The position numbers were made by a program, and so were the translations under genes. Below are positions 53,469-63,405 of a DNA stretch of 64,000 nt, piece after piece (position 1 is the first letter of the stretch; each line of letters opens with the position of its first letter). Below the pieces are notes generated by a model that worked only from the letters and a program-made list of their open reading frames with translations, was not told the origin of the DNA and searched no databases. The stretch comes from Methylophilaceae bacterium LSUCC0717 (lineage in GTDB: Bacteria > Pseudomonadota > Gammaproteobacteria > Burkholderiales > Methylophilaceae), in assembly GCA_024919195.1 (NCBI GenBank), contig CP103436.1, positions 682,001 through 746,000 of the forward strand. Direction: 5' to 3'.

Positions 53469-55110
53469 ATACGATCATTATGATAGAAAAATAGTTAATC
53501 AGAGAGTTGATCAGTATGAAGATCAGCTCAATCGTTACTTTAATAAAGAACTGACTGATGAAGAATTTAGGCCATTAAGACTTCAAAATGGTCTTTACAT
53601 TCAACGTCATGCTCCCATGCTTAGGGTGGCTATTCCTTATGGTCTCCTGTCATCAAACCAGTTAAGGACACTGGCTGATATAGCTGATGAATTTGATCGT
53701 GGATATGGCCATTTTAGTACCAGACAGAACATTCAATACAACTGGCCTAAGTTAGAAGATACGCCAAAAATTTTACGCAAACTAGCAGATGCAGAAATGC
53801 ATGCCATACAAACCTCAGGAAACTGCATTCGAAATATAACGACAGATCCTTATGCCGGCGTCACTCCAGATGAAATTGTCGACACCAGATACATCGCGGA
53901 AATCTTAAGGCAATGGAGTACATTTCACCCTGAATTTGCGCTATTACCTCGAAAATTTAAAATCTCAATCAGTGGATCAAAGCATGATCGTGCTCTGGTC
54001 AAAACGCATGACATAGGTTTGGAGCTAGTCAAAGAACAAGAAAATTTGTTCGTCAATGTATTTGTTGGAGGTGGACTTGGCAGAACCCCAGTGATTGGTC
54101 AGCTTTTAAAAGAAAAGTTACCAATTGAACATTTACTATCATACTGCGAATCTATTATTAGAATTTACAACCTGTACGGTCGCCGAGATAACATGTATAA
54201 AGCAAGAATAAAAATTCTTGTGAAAGCACTAGGTGTCGAATCATTCAAAAAACAAGTCGAGGACGATTGGAATAATGGAAAAAACTCATCCAATCATTTA
54301 AACGATAAAGAAATTAACCGTGTAAAACAGTTTTTTACAAGTCCAAATTATGAAACGGTTGAATCAATTGATCTTGAAGATCAATTTAGGGACGATCATA
54401 ATTTTTTACATTGGATCAAAAGAAATACAAGGGAACATATAAAAAATGGTTATCGGTCAGTGACCATTTCCCTAAAAGGTAAAAAACAAACAGCTCCAGG
54501 TGACATACAATCAAGCGAAATGCGAGTTGTTGCTGATTTGGCAGACCAATATTCATTTGGAGAAATTCGATCCACTCATGAGCAAAATTTAGTTCTAGCT
54601 GATGTAAAAGAAAAAGATTTATATGATGTTTACTCTGCGCTTTGTGAGAATAATCTTGGTGAAGCAAATATTGGATTAATTACTGACATCATATGCTGTC
54701 CTGGTGGTGATTTCTGTAGTCTCGCTAATGCCAAAAGCATTCCCATTGCAAAAAGTATTGATAACCTTTTTGATAATTATGACTTTTTATTTGATATTGG
54801 AACTATTTCGTTAAATATATCAGGTTGTATGAATGCGTGTGGGCATCATCATGTTGGAAACATTGGTATTTTAGGGGTTGATAAAGACGGTTCAGAGTGG
54901 TATCAAATTACACTGGGTGGTCAGCAAGGTGTCAACGCAACATTGGGAAAAGTCATAGGTCCATCATTTTCTGCAGATGAAGTACCAGCTGTGATTAAAG
55001 AAATCTTAAATGTCTATGTTGCACAAAGAGACTCTGAAGAAGAATTATTTATAGACTGTTATAACCGCATAGGATTAGATCCCTTTAAAGAGGCAATTTA
55101 TAAAAATTAA
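53461..55110 (+). CDS. cysI: Sulfite reductase, hemoprotein-type (CysI/NirA-like)
   Basis: The enzyme reduces sulfite to sulfide on siroheme and a 4Fe-4S cluster. The siroheme/cluster cysteines appear in CCPGGDFCSLA and SGCMNACGHHHVG. The two-fold repeated NiR/SiR folds are present, with GHFSTRQNIQYNWP in the first half. At 549 residues it fits the one-subunit type. No cysJ flavoprotein is nearby, so ferredoxin (perhaps the gene at 58641) is a likely donor. DUF934 follows by 1 base. Confidence 0.92.
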   Translation: MYKYDHYDRKIVNQRVDQYEDQLNRYFNKELTDEEFRPLRLQNGLYIQRHAPMLRVAIPYGLLSSNQLRTLADIADEFDRGYGHFSTRQNIQYNWPKLEDTPKILRKLADAEMHAIQTSGNCIRNITTDPYAGVTPDEIVDTRYIAEILRQWSTFHPEFALLPRKFKISISGSKHDRALVKTHDIGLELVKEQENLFVNVFVGGGLGRTPVIGQLLKEKLPIEHLLSYCESIIRIYNLYGRRDNMYKARIKILVKALGVESFKKQVEDDWNNGKNSSNHLNDKEINRVKQFFTSPNYETVESIDLEDQFRDDHNFLHWIKRNTREHIKNGYRSVTISLKGKKQTAPGDIQSSEMRVVADLADQYSFGEIRSTHEQNLVLADVKEKDLYDVYSALCENNLGEANIGLITDIICCPGGDFCSLANAKSIPIAKSIDNLFDNYDFLFDIGTISLNISGCMNACGHHHVGNIGILGVDKDGSEWYQITLGGQQGVNATLGKVIGPSFSADEVPAVIKEILNVYVAQRDSEEELFIDCYNRIGLDPFKEAIYKN

Positions 55111-55111
55111 T

Positions 55112-55699
55112 ATGGATACACAATTAATAAAAAATAAAGAATTAATTCTAAATGATTGGTTTTGGGTTGTTCCTGACACCAGCAATGAAGAGGTAAAAAA
55201 ACAAGCCGGTAAGGTTGTTCAATTTAAGTTAACAGGAGAAGATTTTCCGAGCGATGGCACATTACATAATGTGACATTTCCAGAAGCTGAAAAAGTAATC
55301 GTTCCTTTACGTCTTTATTTATTAAAAACTGATGAAATTAAAAAGAAATATAAGGAATATGGCATCTGGATATACTCACATGACGAATTAGATCTGTTCA
55401 ATCATCTGAAAGAGGATATTAATAGTTTTCCAGTGGTTGGTGTGTATGTTGAAAAATTTGCAGACGGCAGAATTTATTCGCTTGGTAATCTAATTCGCAG
55501 AAAATTATCCTATAAGAATGACCTTCGCGCCCTTGGTGACGTCTTTAAAGATCAATTATTTTATTTGGCTCGATCAGGGTTTGATAGTTTCCTTATAAAA
55601 GAAGGCTACGATGCAAAAAAAGCTCTACTTGGTCTAGATGATTTTTCATACAGCTACCAAGGCACGCTTAATCAAATGCCGTTATGGAATGAAAGATAA
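55112..55699 (+). CDS. DUF934 family protein, sulfite-reduction accessory
   Basis: The 195-residue protein has the DUF934 pattern: ILNDWFWVV near the start, VIVPLRLYL, FPVVGVYVEKFADGRIYSLGNLIRRKL and ALGDVFKDQLFYLARSGFDSF. In many bacteria it lies next to cysI and is thought to support sulfite reduction, but no activity is established. It is located between cysI and cysH. Confidence 0.88.
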   Translation: MDTQLIKNKELILNDWFWVVPDTSNEEVKKQAGKVVQFKLTGEDFPSDGTLHNVTFPEAEKVIVPLRLYLLKTDEIKKKYKEYGIWIYSHDELDLFNHLKEDINSFPVVGVYVEKFADGRIYSLGNLIRRKLSYKNDLRALGDVFKDQLFYLARSGFDSFLIKEGYDAKKALLGLDDFSYSYQGTLNQMPLWNER

Positions 55700-55704
55700 T
55701 CGAT

Positions 55705-56436
55705 ATGAATAAGGTTCCAATGAAGATTGAGACAATTAATATCACTGAGTCGCTTCGTAATGTTGTAACAGAAAAAGAAAAATCACTCTTGCAATTAATG
55801 AGTGAACTTTCAAATCAATATAAGGCGATTACATTTGCAACAAGTATGGGTGCAGAAGATATGGTAATTACCCATGCACTCAATAAAATTGATAGCCCAA
55901 TTGAGATATTTACTCTAGATACCGGCAGGCTTCATCAAGAAACATATGAACTTATCTCTGAAGTAAATCAAAATTATTCAACACAAATTAAGGTGTACAG
56001 CCCATCATCAAATGATGTTGAAAATTATGTTTCCGAATATGGCATCAATGATTTTTATAACTCTTTGGAGTCAAGGAAAGAATGTTGCCGAGTGAGAAAA
56101 ATTGAGCCTTTAAAGAGAGCTTTAAATGGTAAAGACGCGTGGATTACTGGAATTCGATCCGAGCAGTCTATAACTAGATCAGATACCAAGTTAATTGATA
56201 GAGATCCGACTTTTAATCTTGATAAAATCAGTCCCCTACTCGATTGGACTGAGGATGAAGTGTGGGTATATATCAAAATGAATGATGTCCCATACAACAA
56301 ACTCCATGATCATTTTTTCCCAAGTATTGGATGTGAGCCTTGTACACGAGCAATCTCTGTGGGTGAGGATGTCCGTGCAGGTAGGTGGTGGTGGGAAAAT
56401 CCAGAACACAAAGAGTGTGGGCTACATAAAAAATAA
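55705..56436 (+). CDS. cysH: Adenylylsulfate (APS) reductase, iron-sulfur type
   Basis: CysH reduces adenylylsulfate to sulfite. Two cysteine pairs, CC at residues 127-128 and C210/C213 in GCEPC, bind the 4Fe-4S cluster, and a C-terminal ECGLH holds the catalytic Cys. These features mark the APS-specific branch rather than the cluster-free PAPS reductase. No cysC (APS kinase) is in the window, consistent with direct APS reduction. It is 243 residues. Confidence 0.92.
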   Translation: MNKVPMKIETINITESLRNVVTEKEKSLLQLMSELSNQYKAITFATSMGAEDMVITHALNKIDSPIEIFTLDTGRLHQETYELISEVNQNYSTQIKVYSPSSNDVENYVSEYGINDFYNSLESRKECCRVRKIEPLKRALNGKDAWITGIRSEQSITRSDTKLIDRDPTFNLDKISPLLDWTEDEVWVYIKMNDVPYNKLHDHFFPSIGCEPCTRAISVGEDVRAGRWWWENPEHKECGLHKK

Positions 56437-56445
56437 GGAAAATAA

Positions 56446-57348
56446 ATGCAAAATGAATTATCACATTTAGACTGGCTTGAAGCAGAAGCCATCCATATTA
56501 TGCGAGAGGTTGCTGGACAATGCAGCAATCCCGTTCTTTTATTTTCTGGGGGAAAAGATTCTTTATGTTTATTAAGAATCGCCGAGAAGGCTTTCAGGCC
56601 AGGAAAGTTTCCATTTCCATTAATGCATATTGATACCGGTCACAATTATCAGGAAGTAATTGACTTTCGAGATAGAAAAGTTACAGAACTGAATGAACGC
56701 TTGATTGTAAGATCAGTTGAAGATTCAATGGCAAAAGGTACGGTGAAGCTAAATTATGAATTAGAACCCAGAAATAAATATCAATCCATCACATTGTTGG
56801 AAGCTATTGATGAATTTGAATTTGACTGCTGCATTGGTGGTGCTAGAAGAGATGAAGAAAAGGCACGAGCAAAAGAAAGGATCATGAGTTTTCGAGATAG
56901 TTTTGGACAATGGGATCCAAAAAATCAAAGGCCTGAACTTTGGGATCTTTACAATGCGATGACTCATAAAGGAGAAAATATTAGAGCATTTCCAATCTCA
57001 AACTGGACAGAGATGGATGTATGGCAATATATTGAAAGAGAGCAATTAGAGCTTCCTTCTATCTATTTCGCTCACAAAAGAGATATTATTCGACGCGATG
57101 GTGCAATAGTCCCTGTTACTGAAGTGACGCCCCCTAAAGATGGTGAGATTGTAGAAAATATAATGGTGAGATTTAGGACAGTTGGTGATATTACATGTAC
57201 CGCTCCCGTGGAGAGTCATGCCGATGATGTACAAAAAATTATTATTGAAACAGCTGAAACAAGAATTTCAGAAAGAGGTGCGACTCGTTTAGATGACCAA
57301 ATGTCTGAAGCGTCAATGGAGCAAAGAAAAAAAGAAGGGTATTTTTGA
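56446..57348 (+). CDS. cysD: Sulfate adenylyltransferase subunit 2
   Basis: CysD is the catalytic half of ATP sulfurylase and makes APS from sulfate and ATP. The PP-loop FSGGKDSLCLLRIAEKAF is near residue 29, followed by PLMHIDTGHNYQEVIDFRD and GGARRDEEKARAKERI. It is 300 residues. Its stop overlaps the cysN start by one base (TGATG). Confidence 0.97.
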   Translation: MQNELSHLDWLEAEAIHIMREVAGQCSNPVLLFSGGKDSLCLLRIAEKAFRPGKFPFPLMHIDTGHNYQEVIDFRDRKVTELNERLIVRSVEDSMAKGTVKLNYELEPRNKYQSITLLEAIDEFEFDCCIGGARRDEEKARAKERIMSFRDSFGQWDPKNQRPELWDLYNAMTHKGENIRAFPISNWTEMDVWQYIEREQLELPSIYFAHKRDIIRRDGAIVPVTEVTPPKDGEIVENIMVRFRTVGDITCTAPVESHADDVQKIIIETAETRISERGATRLDDQMSEASMEQRKKEGYF

Positions 57349-58631
57349 TGGATAAAACAGATTCTTTATTAAGGTTCATTACCTGTGGTAGTGTAGATGA
57401 TGGAAAGAGTACGCTTATTGGTCGTTTACTGTATGACTCAAAAACTATTTTATCTGACACTTTAAACCAAATTGAAAAGACATCTCATAAACGAGGTTTG
57501 AGCGCGGTTGATCTATCCCTTCTGACAGATGGCTTACAGGCAGAGCGTGAGCAAGGGATTACCATCGATGTTGCGTATCGCTATTTTTCAACACCCACAA
57601 GAAAATATATCATTGCTGATTCACCAGGGCATGAGCAATACACAAGAAATATGGTCACGGCAGCCTCAACAGCTCAGGCCGCAATTATTCTGATTGATGC
57701 AAGAAAAGGCATTCTTACTCAAACCAAGAGACATACATACTTATCAAAACTTTTAGGCATTAATCAATTTGTAGTTGCAGTAAACAAAATGGATCTCGTC
57801 AATTACGATCAAGAAACTTTCAATTCTATAGTAAAAGAGTATAAAGCTTTATTCGACGCAATATCTGTTAATGAAAATAATCAGTTCACTATAAACTTTA
57901 TCCCCATGTCAGCTCTAAATGGAGACATGGTTGTTGAGAGGTTAGACAATATGAATTGGTATCAAGGAGATACACTCCTTGAAATATTAGAGAACGCGGA
58001 TTCACAATCAACTAATAGCAATCTTGCATTTAGATATCCTGTTCAATATGTTTGCAGACCAAGAGACTCAGAAAACAAGGAATTGCATGATTTCAGAAGT
58101 TTCATGGGGCGTATTGAATCAGGAAGAATTAAGGTGGGTGACAAAATCAAATCTCTCCCGAGCAACCAAGAGTCAACTATTAAAGCGATTTATATCGGAG
58201 ATCAAGTGGTAAATGAGGCTATCTCACCACAGTCTGTTTCAATTTTACTGAATGACGAAATTGATATATCAAGAGGTGATATGTTAACTGAATTAACAAA
58301 TACACCTTCGATAACTAAAGATTTTAATGCAACCATCTGCTGGCTATCTGAAGAGCCATTAAACCAAGGCAGAGTTTATAAAATAATGCATACGAGCAAA
58401 ATCGCAAAGGCGAAAATATCATCAATATTTGATAAAATAGATGTAAATACTTTATCCTCAATTGAGGCTAACAAAATTGAGACAAATGATATTGCCAATA
58501 TAAGGATTGCTCTAGCTCAACCTATCATGTCCGATAATTATTTTGATAACAGAAAAACAGGTTCATTTATAATCGTCGATGACAGCACCAATCATACAGT
58601 CGCAGCTGGAATGATAAATAATATTAATTAA
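57348..58631 (+). CDS. cysN: Sulfate adenylyltransferase subunit 1 (GTPase)
   Basis: CysN is the GTPase that drives ATP sulfurylase. The G1 motif GSVDDGKSTLIGRLLYD, the effector GITIDVAYRYF, DSPGHEQYTRNM and NKMDLV are all in place. At 427 residues it ends after the EF-Tu-like domains and has no APS-kinase (CysC) fusion. ATG at 57348 is used; TTG at 57345 is ignored. Confidence 0.96.
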   Translation: MDKTDSLLRFITCGSVDDGKSTLIGRLLYDSKTILSDTLNQIEKTSHKRGLSAVDLSLLTDGLQAEREQGITIDVAYRYFSTPTRKYIIADSPGHEQYTRNMVTAASTAQAAIILIDARKGILTQTKRHTYLSKLLGINQFVVAVNKMDLVNYDQETFNSIVKEYKALFDAISVNENNQFTINFIPMSALNGDMVVERLDNMNWYQGDTLLEILENADSQSTNSNLAFRYPVQYVCRPRDSENKELHDFRSFMGRIESGRIKVGDKIKSLPSNQESTIKAIYIGDQVVNEAISPQSVSILLNDEIDISRGDMLTELTNTPSITKDFNATICWLSEEPLNQGRVYKIMHTSKIAKAKISSIFDKIDVNTLSSIEANKIETNDIANIRIALAQPIMSDNYFDNRKTGSFIIVDDSTNHTVAAGMINNIN

Positions 58632-58640
58632 AGGAAAATT

Positions 58641-58967
58641 ATGACTTACGTAGTAACAGAAAATTGTATTCAGTGTAAATATACCGATTGTGTAGATGTT
58701 TGCCCTGTTGATTGTTTTGTAGAAGGTCCAAACTTTCTAGCAATTGACCCGGAAGAATGCATAGATTGCACTTTATGTGTTGCTGAATGCCCTGCGGAAG
58801 CTATTTTTGCAGAGGATGACGTACCAGAAGATCAACTTGATTTTATTGAAATAAATGCAAAATTAGCAAAGGTTTGGCCGATTATCTCTGAAAGAAAAGA
58901 CCCCCTTCCCGATGCTGATTCTTTTAATGGAAAAGAAGGTAAAAGGGAATTACTCATCGAGGAGTAA
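58641..58967 (+). CDS. fdxA: Ferredoxin (7Fe-type, FdxA)
   Basis: The 108-residue protein has [18 protein letters not shown] and [12 protein letters not shown], giving one 3Fe-4S and one 4Fe-4S site as in FdxA. Its place at the end of the cys operon, 9 bases after cysN, suggests that it supplies electrons to CysI and/or CysH. This role is inference. Its end overlaps the convergent MFS gene by 18 bases. Confidence 0.93.
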   Translation: MTYVVTENCIQCKYTDCVDVCPVDCFVEGPNFLAIDPEECIDCTLCVAECPAEAIFAEDDVPEDQLDFIEINAKLAKVWPIISERKDPLPDADSFNGKEGKRELLIEE

Positions 58968-60146
58968 TTCCTCATCCTTCCACGCCTGAGTTTTTGTAAT
59001 TGTTACTAATCCTAAAGAGAAGATTACCAACATACCAATAGCCAAGGTGGCTAAAGATCCCCATATTATTGGTATTATTAGTCCTGCAACAACTGACGAG
59101 ACCAACATCTGACTAAAAGCCTGACCGGATGCAGCAGTCCCCCTCGCCTTTGGGAAACAATCTAATGCTTTTATTGAAATTAGTGGCATTGCAGCCGCCA
59201 TACCTATATTGTAAAGAGCAATCAATCCAATATTGATAAATATAATACTTTGGAAAAATAAACAGAAGATCATATTAAGTGATGTAATAAGCAACATCCA
59301 CAAATAAGCTATTTTTAACATTTTTGCTGGACTAATGATGCCTGCTGTTTTTTTTGAAATAAAAGATCCCAGTATCATCCCAGTCACCGTCGGTATAAAT
59401 AGGTAACCAAATTGCGATGAGCTAAGATTTAAATGCTGCATTAAAAATATTGGGCTTGATAACACATAGAGGAAGAAAGCAGAAAAATTGAATGAAACAG
59501 CGAGGATTAAAAAAATATAATTTTTATCAATCAATAAATCTCTGTACCTACTTAAAACGGATTCAAAATTAAAAGGAAGTTGATTGTGCTTACTAATTGT
59601 TTCTGGCAGAAAGTAGACTGAAAAAATAGTTATTAAGAGTGAGTAAATTATCAAAAAAATAAAAATAGCTTGCCAACTTATTCCTAACAATAAGCCACCG
59701 ACCATTGGTGCAATAGCAGGAGCAATACCAAAAATGATTTGAATTGTTGCCATTACTTTTTGTGCAGTTGCCCCACTGTAAAGATCTCTTACCATCGCTC
59801 GAGCCACTACATTACCAGCCCCGGCACCTACCCCCTGAATTAATCTGCTAATCCAGAGCATCTCGATACTGGTTGCAAATACACATCCAATTGAACCAAG
59901 AATAAATAGTGACATACCATATTTAATTGTCTTAATTCTTCCAATCGAGTCAGATATGGCTCCATGAAAAATCGTCATGATGGTATAAGGCACTAAATAA
60001 AAAGTTAGTGTTTGTTGGATAAAGTTAGAATTGGTTGCAAGGTCATCTTCCATAACCTCGAAAGCCGGAAGATAAGTATCAATTGCAAAAGGAGCTAGCG
60101 CAGTTAAGGATGCTAGAATGAGAATTCTTGGATTAAAGAAAAACAT
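58950..60146 (-). CDS. MFS drug-resistance transporter, Bcr/CflA type
   Basis: The 398-residue protein has 12 membrane segments and the DHA1 motifs DTYLPAF at helix 1, [16 protein letters not shown] in loop 2-3 and [17 protein letters not shown] in helix 4-5. It would export small drugs or metabolites with H+. It lies between the cys operon and pqqE on the minus strand, 15 bases after pqqE, so it may be transcribed with the pqq genes. The substrate is unknown. Confidence 0.88.
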   Translation of the reverse strand: MFFFNPRILILASLTALAPFAIDTYLPAFEVMEDDLATNSNFIQQTLTFYLVPYTIMTIFHGAISDSIGRIKTIKYGMSLFILGSIGCVFATSIEMLWISRLIQGVGAGAGNVVARAMVRDLYSGATAQKVMATIQIIFGIAPAIAPMVGGLLLGISWQAIFIFLIIYSLLITIFSVYFLPETISKHNQLPFNFESVLSRYRDLLIDKNYIFLILAVSFNFSAFFLYVLSSPIFLMQHLNLSSSQFGYLFIPTVTGMILGSFISKKTAGIISPAKMLKIAYLWMLLITSLNMIFCLFFQSIIFINIGLIALYNIGMAAAMPLISIKALDCFPKARGTAASGQAFSQMLVSSVVAGLIIPIIWGSLATLAIGMLVIFSLGLVTITKTQAWKDEELLLDE

Positions 60147-60161
60147 AATTCATTATAAAGC

Positions 60162-61346
60162 TTATGGCATGGCTTTAAAATCTTTAAGTCTTTCTTTATG
60201 CTCTCCTTGAATTAACTCTTTTGAATTCTTATCGGTTCTAAAAATAATTGGTTGCGCCTGAAGTATTTCATTTTTTGAATCCTCAAGGGCTTGATCAATT
60301 AGATGTCTATGAGGTGATTTTGTACATATCGGATCAGCACCTTCCGCATCGCCAGAAAGTAAGTAAGCTTGGCATCGACAACCACCTAAATCATTTTCTT
60401 TTTCAGAGCATGATCGGCAAGGTTCTTTCATCCAATCATCCCCGCGATACTTGTTAAATGCAGAAGAATCATACCAAATCTCGTTGAGCTGATAATTTTT
60501 AACATTTGGGAAGTCTATGTTAGGAAGCACTCTAGCAGAATGACATGGAAGCACATCGCCATTGGCTGTGACAATCATAAATACTTCACCCCATCCATTC
60601 ATACATTTTTTTGGTCTTTCAGCATAGTAATCAGGAACAACAAAAAAGATTTTCATCTTGTTACCGATGTACTCTCTAAACTCATTGGTAATTTTTTCAG
60701 CCTCATCGATCTGTTCTTTCGTAGGCATTAACTGATTTCTGTTAATAAGCGACCAGCCGTAATACTGTGTATTGGCTAATTCAACATAATCTGCACCAAG
60801 CTTCTCAGCCATTTCTAGGATTTCCTTGATATGACCGATGTTATAGCGATGAATAACAACATTAAGGACCATCGGATAGCCACGGTCTTTAATCATCGCT
60901 GCAACTTTCTGTTTTAATTTAAAGGTTTTCGTGTCAGTAACAAAATTAGAAATCTCTTCGGTAATATCGTGCATCGATAACTGAATATGGTCTAACCCAC
61001 CTGCCTTAAAGGCATCAATTCTCTTTTCTGTTAAACCAACGCCAGAGGTAATTAGATTAGAATAGTATCCCAATTGATTAGCTTCAGTCACGATATCCTC
61101 AATATCGTCTCTTAAAAGTGGTTCCCCTCCCGAAATTCCAAGCTGTAAAGCTCCCATTTTTCTGGCATCTCTAAGTACCTTAATCCACTCATCAGTATTC
61201 AATTCGTTTTTTGTATGATCTGCATAATCTGTTGGGTTGTAGCAAAATGCACAATGGAGTGGGCACCGATATGTAATTTCAGCTAACAACCATAACGGTT
61301 GAGTTTGAGTAATGTTTGCTTCAACGCCATTATTGAGAGTTGTCAT
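60162..61346 (-). CDS. pqqE: PQQ synthesis radical SAM enzyme PqqE
   Basis: PqqE joins the Glu and Tyr of the PqqA peptide. The radical SAM triad is Cys28, Cys32 and Cys35 in CPLHCAFC. The C-terminal SPASM cysteines appear in CRSCSEKENDLGGCRC and other positions. It is 394 residues, standard. It follows pqqD by 2 bases. Confidence 0.96.
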   Translation of the reverse strand: MTTLNNGVEANITQTQPLWLLAEITYRCPLHCAFCYNPTDYADHTKNELNTDEWIKVLRDARKMGALQLGISGGEPLLRDDIEDIVTEANQLGYYSNLITSGVGLTEKRIDAFKAGGLDHIQLSMHDITEEISNFVTDTKTFKLKQKVAAMIKDRGYPMVLNVVIHRYNIGHIKEILEMAEKLGADYVELANTQYYGWSLINRNQLMPTKEQIDEAEKITNEFREYIGNKMKIFFVVPDYYAERPKKCMNGWGEVFMIVTANGDVLPCHSARVLPNIDFPNVKNYQLNEIWYDSSAFNKYRGDDWMKEPCRSCSEKENDLGGCRCQAYLLSGDAEGADPICTKSPHRHLIDQALEDSKNEILQAQPIIFRTDKNSKELIQGEHKERLKDFKAMP

Positions 61347-61348
61347 TA

Positions 61349-61630
61349 TTATTCCTTAGAAATCCAAGCTTTGTTAAGAGCAAATTCAAACATCGAAATA
61401 ATATCTTTTTCAATGTCGCCAGCATCTTTAAACTTTTCTTTTAATAAAGTTACTACATTTTCTACGCTATTTTTACCATCAACAAGATTTAAAATTTCAC
61501 CAGCACTAGGATTGAGCTTAATCATTCCTTCAGGGAATAAAATGACATAGCAATTTTGTGCTTCTTCCCATTGGAATCTGTGGTGAGGCGCTATTTTATA
61601 AATATCTGTTAATTCAATTTTTTGTGTCAT
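61349..61630 (-). CDS. pqqD: PQQ synthesis chaperone PqqD
   Basis: The 93-residue peptide-binding protein presents PqqA to PqqE. Recognisable parts are HHRFQWEEAQNCYVILFPEGMIKLN near the start and a helical C-terminus. ATG at 61630 starts immediately after the pqqC stop codon; a longer frame from 61666 would run inside pqqC. Confidence 0.92.
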   Translation of the reverse strand: MTQKIELTDIYKIAPHHRFQWEEAQNCYVILFPEGMIKLNPSAGEILNLVDGKNSVENVVTLLKEKFKDAGDIEKDIISMFEFALNKAWISKE

Positions 61631-61631
61631 A

Positions 61632-62369
61632 TCAATATACCGGTTGTTTGAGATACTCTCTGCCATCCATAGTGATTTCTGATGACTGGAGCATAATTGA
61701 GTCTGCGATTACCCATAAAATATTTAACTTAAACTGAAGAATATCTAAAGCCTTCTCTTGCATTTCTCGTGATTGGCTAAAATAATCCAAAGTTACATTT
61801 AAGCCTTGCTCAACATCCCGTCTTGCTTCTGTTAATCTTTTTTTGAAATACTTTAAACCCGACTCATCAATCCAAGGATACATTTCTGGCCATGAACTAA
61901 TTCTTTGCTGATGGATATGAGGTGCAAATAACTCAGTCAATGAAGAACACATCGATTCTTGCCAAGAACGTTGTTTGCAAAAATTAACGTATGCATCAAC
62001 AGCAAATTTCACACCAGGAGAAACATGCTTGAGCGACATTACATCTTCCCTGGATAATCCAACAGCACTGCCTAATTCGACCCAGGCTTCAATACCACCA
62101 TAAGCATTTTCCATTGTTCCATCATGATCTGTGATTCGAACTATCCATTGTTTACGAGCTTCAACATCAGGACAGTTTGATAATATTGCTGCATCCTTTA
62201 GGGGGATACTGATCTGATAATAAAAGCGATTTAACACCCATGCTTGCAACTGCTCTTTGCTTAGTTTGCCCTCATACATGGCAACGTGAAATGGATGGTA
62301 AATATGATAACCCTGCCCCTTAGTCCTAAGTTTTTGTTCGAACTCTTCTCTACTCCATGGTGCTTCCAT
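61632..62369 (-). CDS. pqqC: Pyrroloquinoline-quinone synthase PqqC
   Basis: PqqC catalyses the final ring closure and eight-electron oxidation to PQQ. The helical-bundle family shows [36 protein letters not shown], and [22 protein letters not shown]. It is 245 residues. It lies between pqqB and pqqD with a short gap. Confidence 0.96.
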   Translation of the reverse strand: MEAPWSREEFEQKLRTKGQGYHIYHPFHVAMYEGKLSKEQLQAWVLNRFYYQISIPLKDAAILSNCPDVEARKQWIVRITDHDGTMENAYGGIEAWVELGSAVGLSREDVMSLKHVSPGVKFAVDAYVNFCKQRSWQESMCSSLTELFAPHIHQQRISSWPEMYPWIDESGLKYFKKRLTEARRDVEQGLNVTLDYFSQSREMQEKALDILQFKLNILWVIADSIMLQSSEITMDGREYLKQPVY

Positions 62370-62389
62370 TTAAAACCTTTCTTGTATAT

Positions 62390-63304
62390 CTAGATAATTA
62401 TATCCATACCATCATAGGACACTTCAATACCATGAGAATTCAAAACTTGCCTCTCAGGAGAGTCCTCGCGAAGGATTGGGTTTGTGTTATTAATATGAAT
62501 CAATATTTTTCTTGGCTTTTCAAGCGAGGTGAGCGTATCGATAATTCCACCTTTGCTGGATTGATCCAAATGACCCATCTCACTCGCCAACTTATCATTT
62601 ATTCCAAAACGGGACATCTCATCGTTTGTCCAAACAGTTCCATCTACAAGAATAACATCAGCATTTTTCATGAAATCATATACATGGTCTTCAATTACCC
62701 CAAGGCCTGGAGCATAAAATAAATTTTTCCCTGTTTTTTTATCTAAAACACGGTAACCGACATTATCTCCAGGGACTGTATTGTGTCTGTGTGGTGAGTA
62801 TGGTGGCGCTTCACTTTTTAGAGGGACTGCAGTAAATTCTAGATCATCAGCTTTAGGAATTTCAAAAGGCTTCAGATCAGTTTTAACTTCATGCCAATTA
62901 ACTCCCCTAAAGTGACCTAAAATATTAAAGATTGGAAAACCTGTGGTCATATCCTCATGGACAGACTTTGTACAATATATATCCCACGGTTTATCATGTT
63001 CTCTTAGTATTAATAATCCCGTTGTGTGATCAATTTGTCCATCACAAATAATTATTGAAGCAATTCCGGTGTCTCTCACTTTTCTTGCTGGCTGAAGAGG
63101 TGGAAATGACTCAATTTGAGCCCGGATATCTGGAGATGCATTAAAAAGAATCCAATCTTCACCATTACTACTCACAGTAATCGATGACTGTGTTCGAGCA
63201 GAAGATTTTATGCTGTGCTGCCTTAAACCTTTACAATTTTCGCAATTACAATTCCACTGAGGAAAACCTCCTCCAGCACCAGAACCTAGAACCCTTATAT
63301 GCAT
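62390..63304 (-). CDS. pqqB: PQQ biosynthesis protein PqqB
   Basis: PqqB is a metallo-beta-lactamase-fold hydroxylase in PQQ synthesis. It starts HIRVLGSGAGGGFPQWNCNC, has the DGQIDHTTGLLILREHD motif, and MGHLDQSSKGGI near the end. It is 304 residues. An AAGGG box lies 7 bases before the ATG. No pqqA-like gene precedes it. Confidence 0.96.
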   Translation of the reverse strand: MHIRVLGSGAGGGFPQWNCNCENCKGLRQHSIKSSARTQSSITVSSNGEDWILFNASPDIRAQIESFPPLQPARKVRDTGIASIIICDGQIDHTTGLLILREHDKPWDIYCTKSVHEDMTTGFPIFNILGHFRGVNWHEVKTDLKPFEIPKADDLEFTAVPLKSEAPPYSPHRHNTVPGDNVGYRVLDKKTGKNLFYAPGLGVIEDHVYDFMKNADVILVDGTVWTNDEMSRFGINDKLASEMGHLDQSSKGGIIDTLTSLEKPRKILIHINNTNPILREDSPERQVLNSHGIEVSYDGMDIII

Positions 63305-63374
63305 ACAATACCCTTAAAAAAATTTAGTGATGAGTATGAAGTATATTTGATTTAAAACTTAGGCATAAATATGC

Positions 63375-63399
63375 AAAAAAAACTCATGGAATTCATGAG
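63375..63399 (-). terminator. Terminator after DAHP synthase gene
   Basis: On the minus strand CTCATG-AATTC-CATGAG is followed by eight Ts. It lies 6 bases beyond the synthase stop codon and before pqqB. Confidence 0.85.
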
Positions 63400-63405
63400 A
63401 TCAAA

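Noticed and set aside
63352-63396. 14-codon minus-strand frame upstream of pqqB as pqqA
   Set aside because: The peptide has no Glu or Tyr and overlaps the terminator hairpin, so it cannot be the PQQ precursor.
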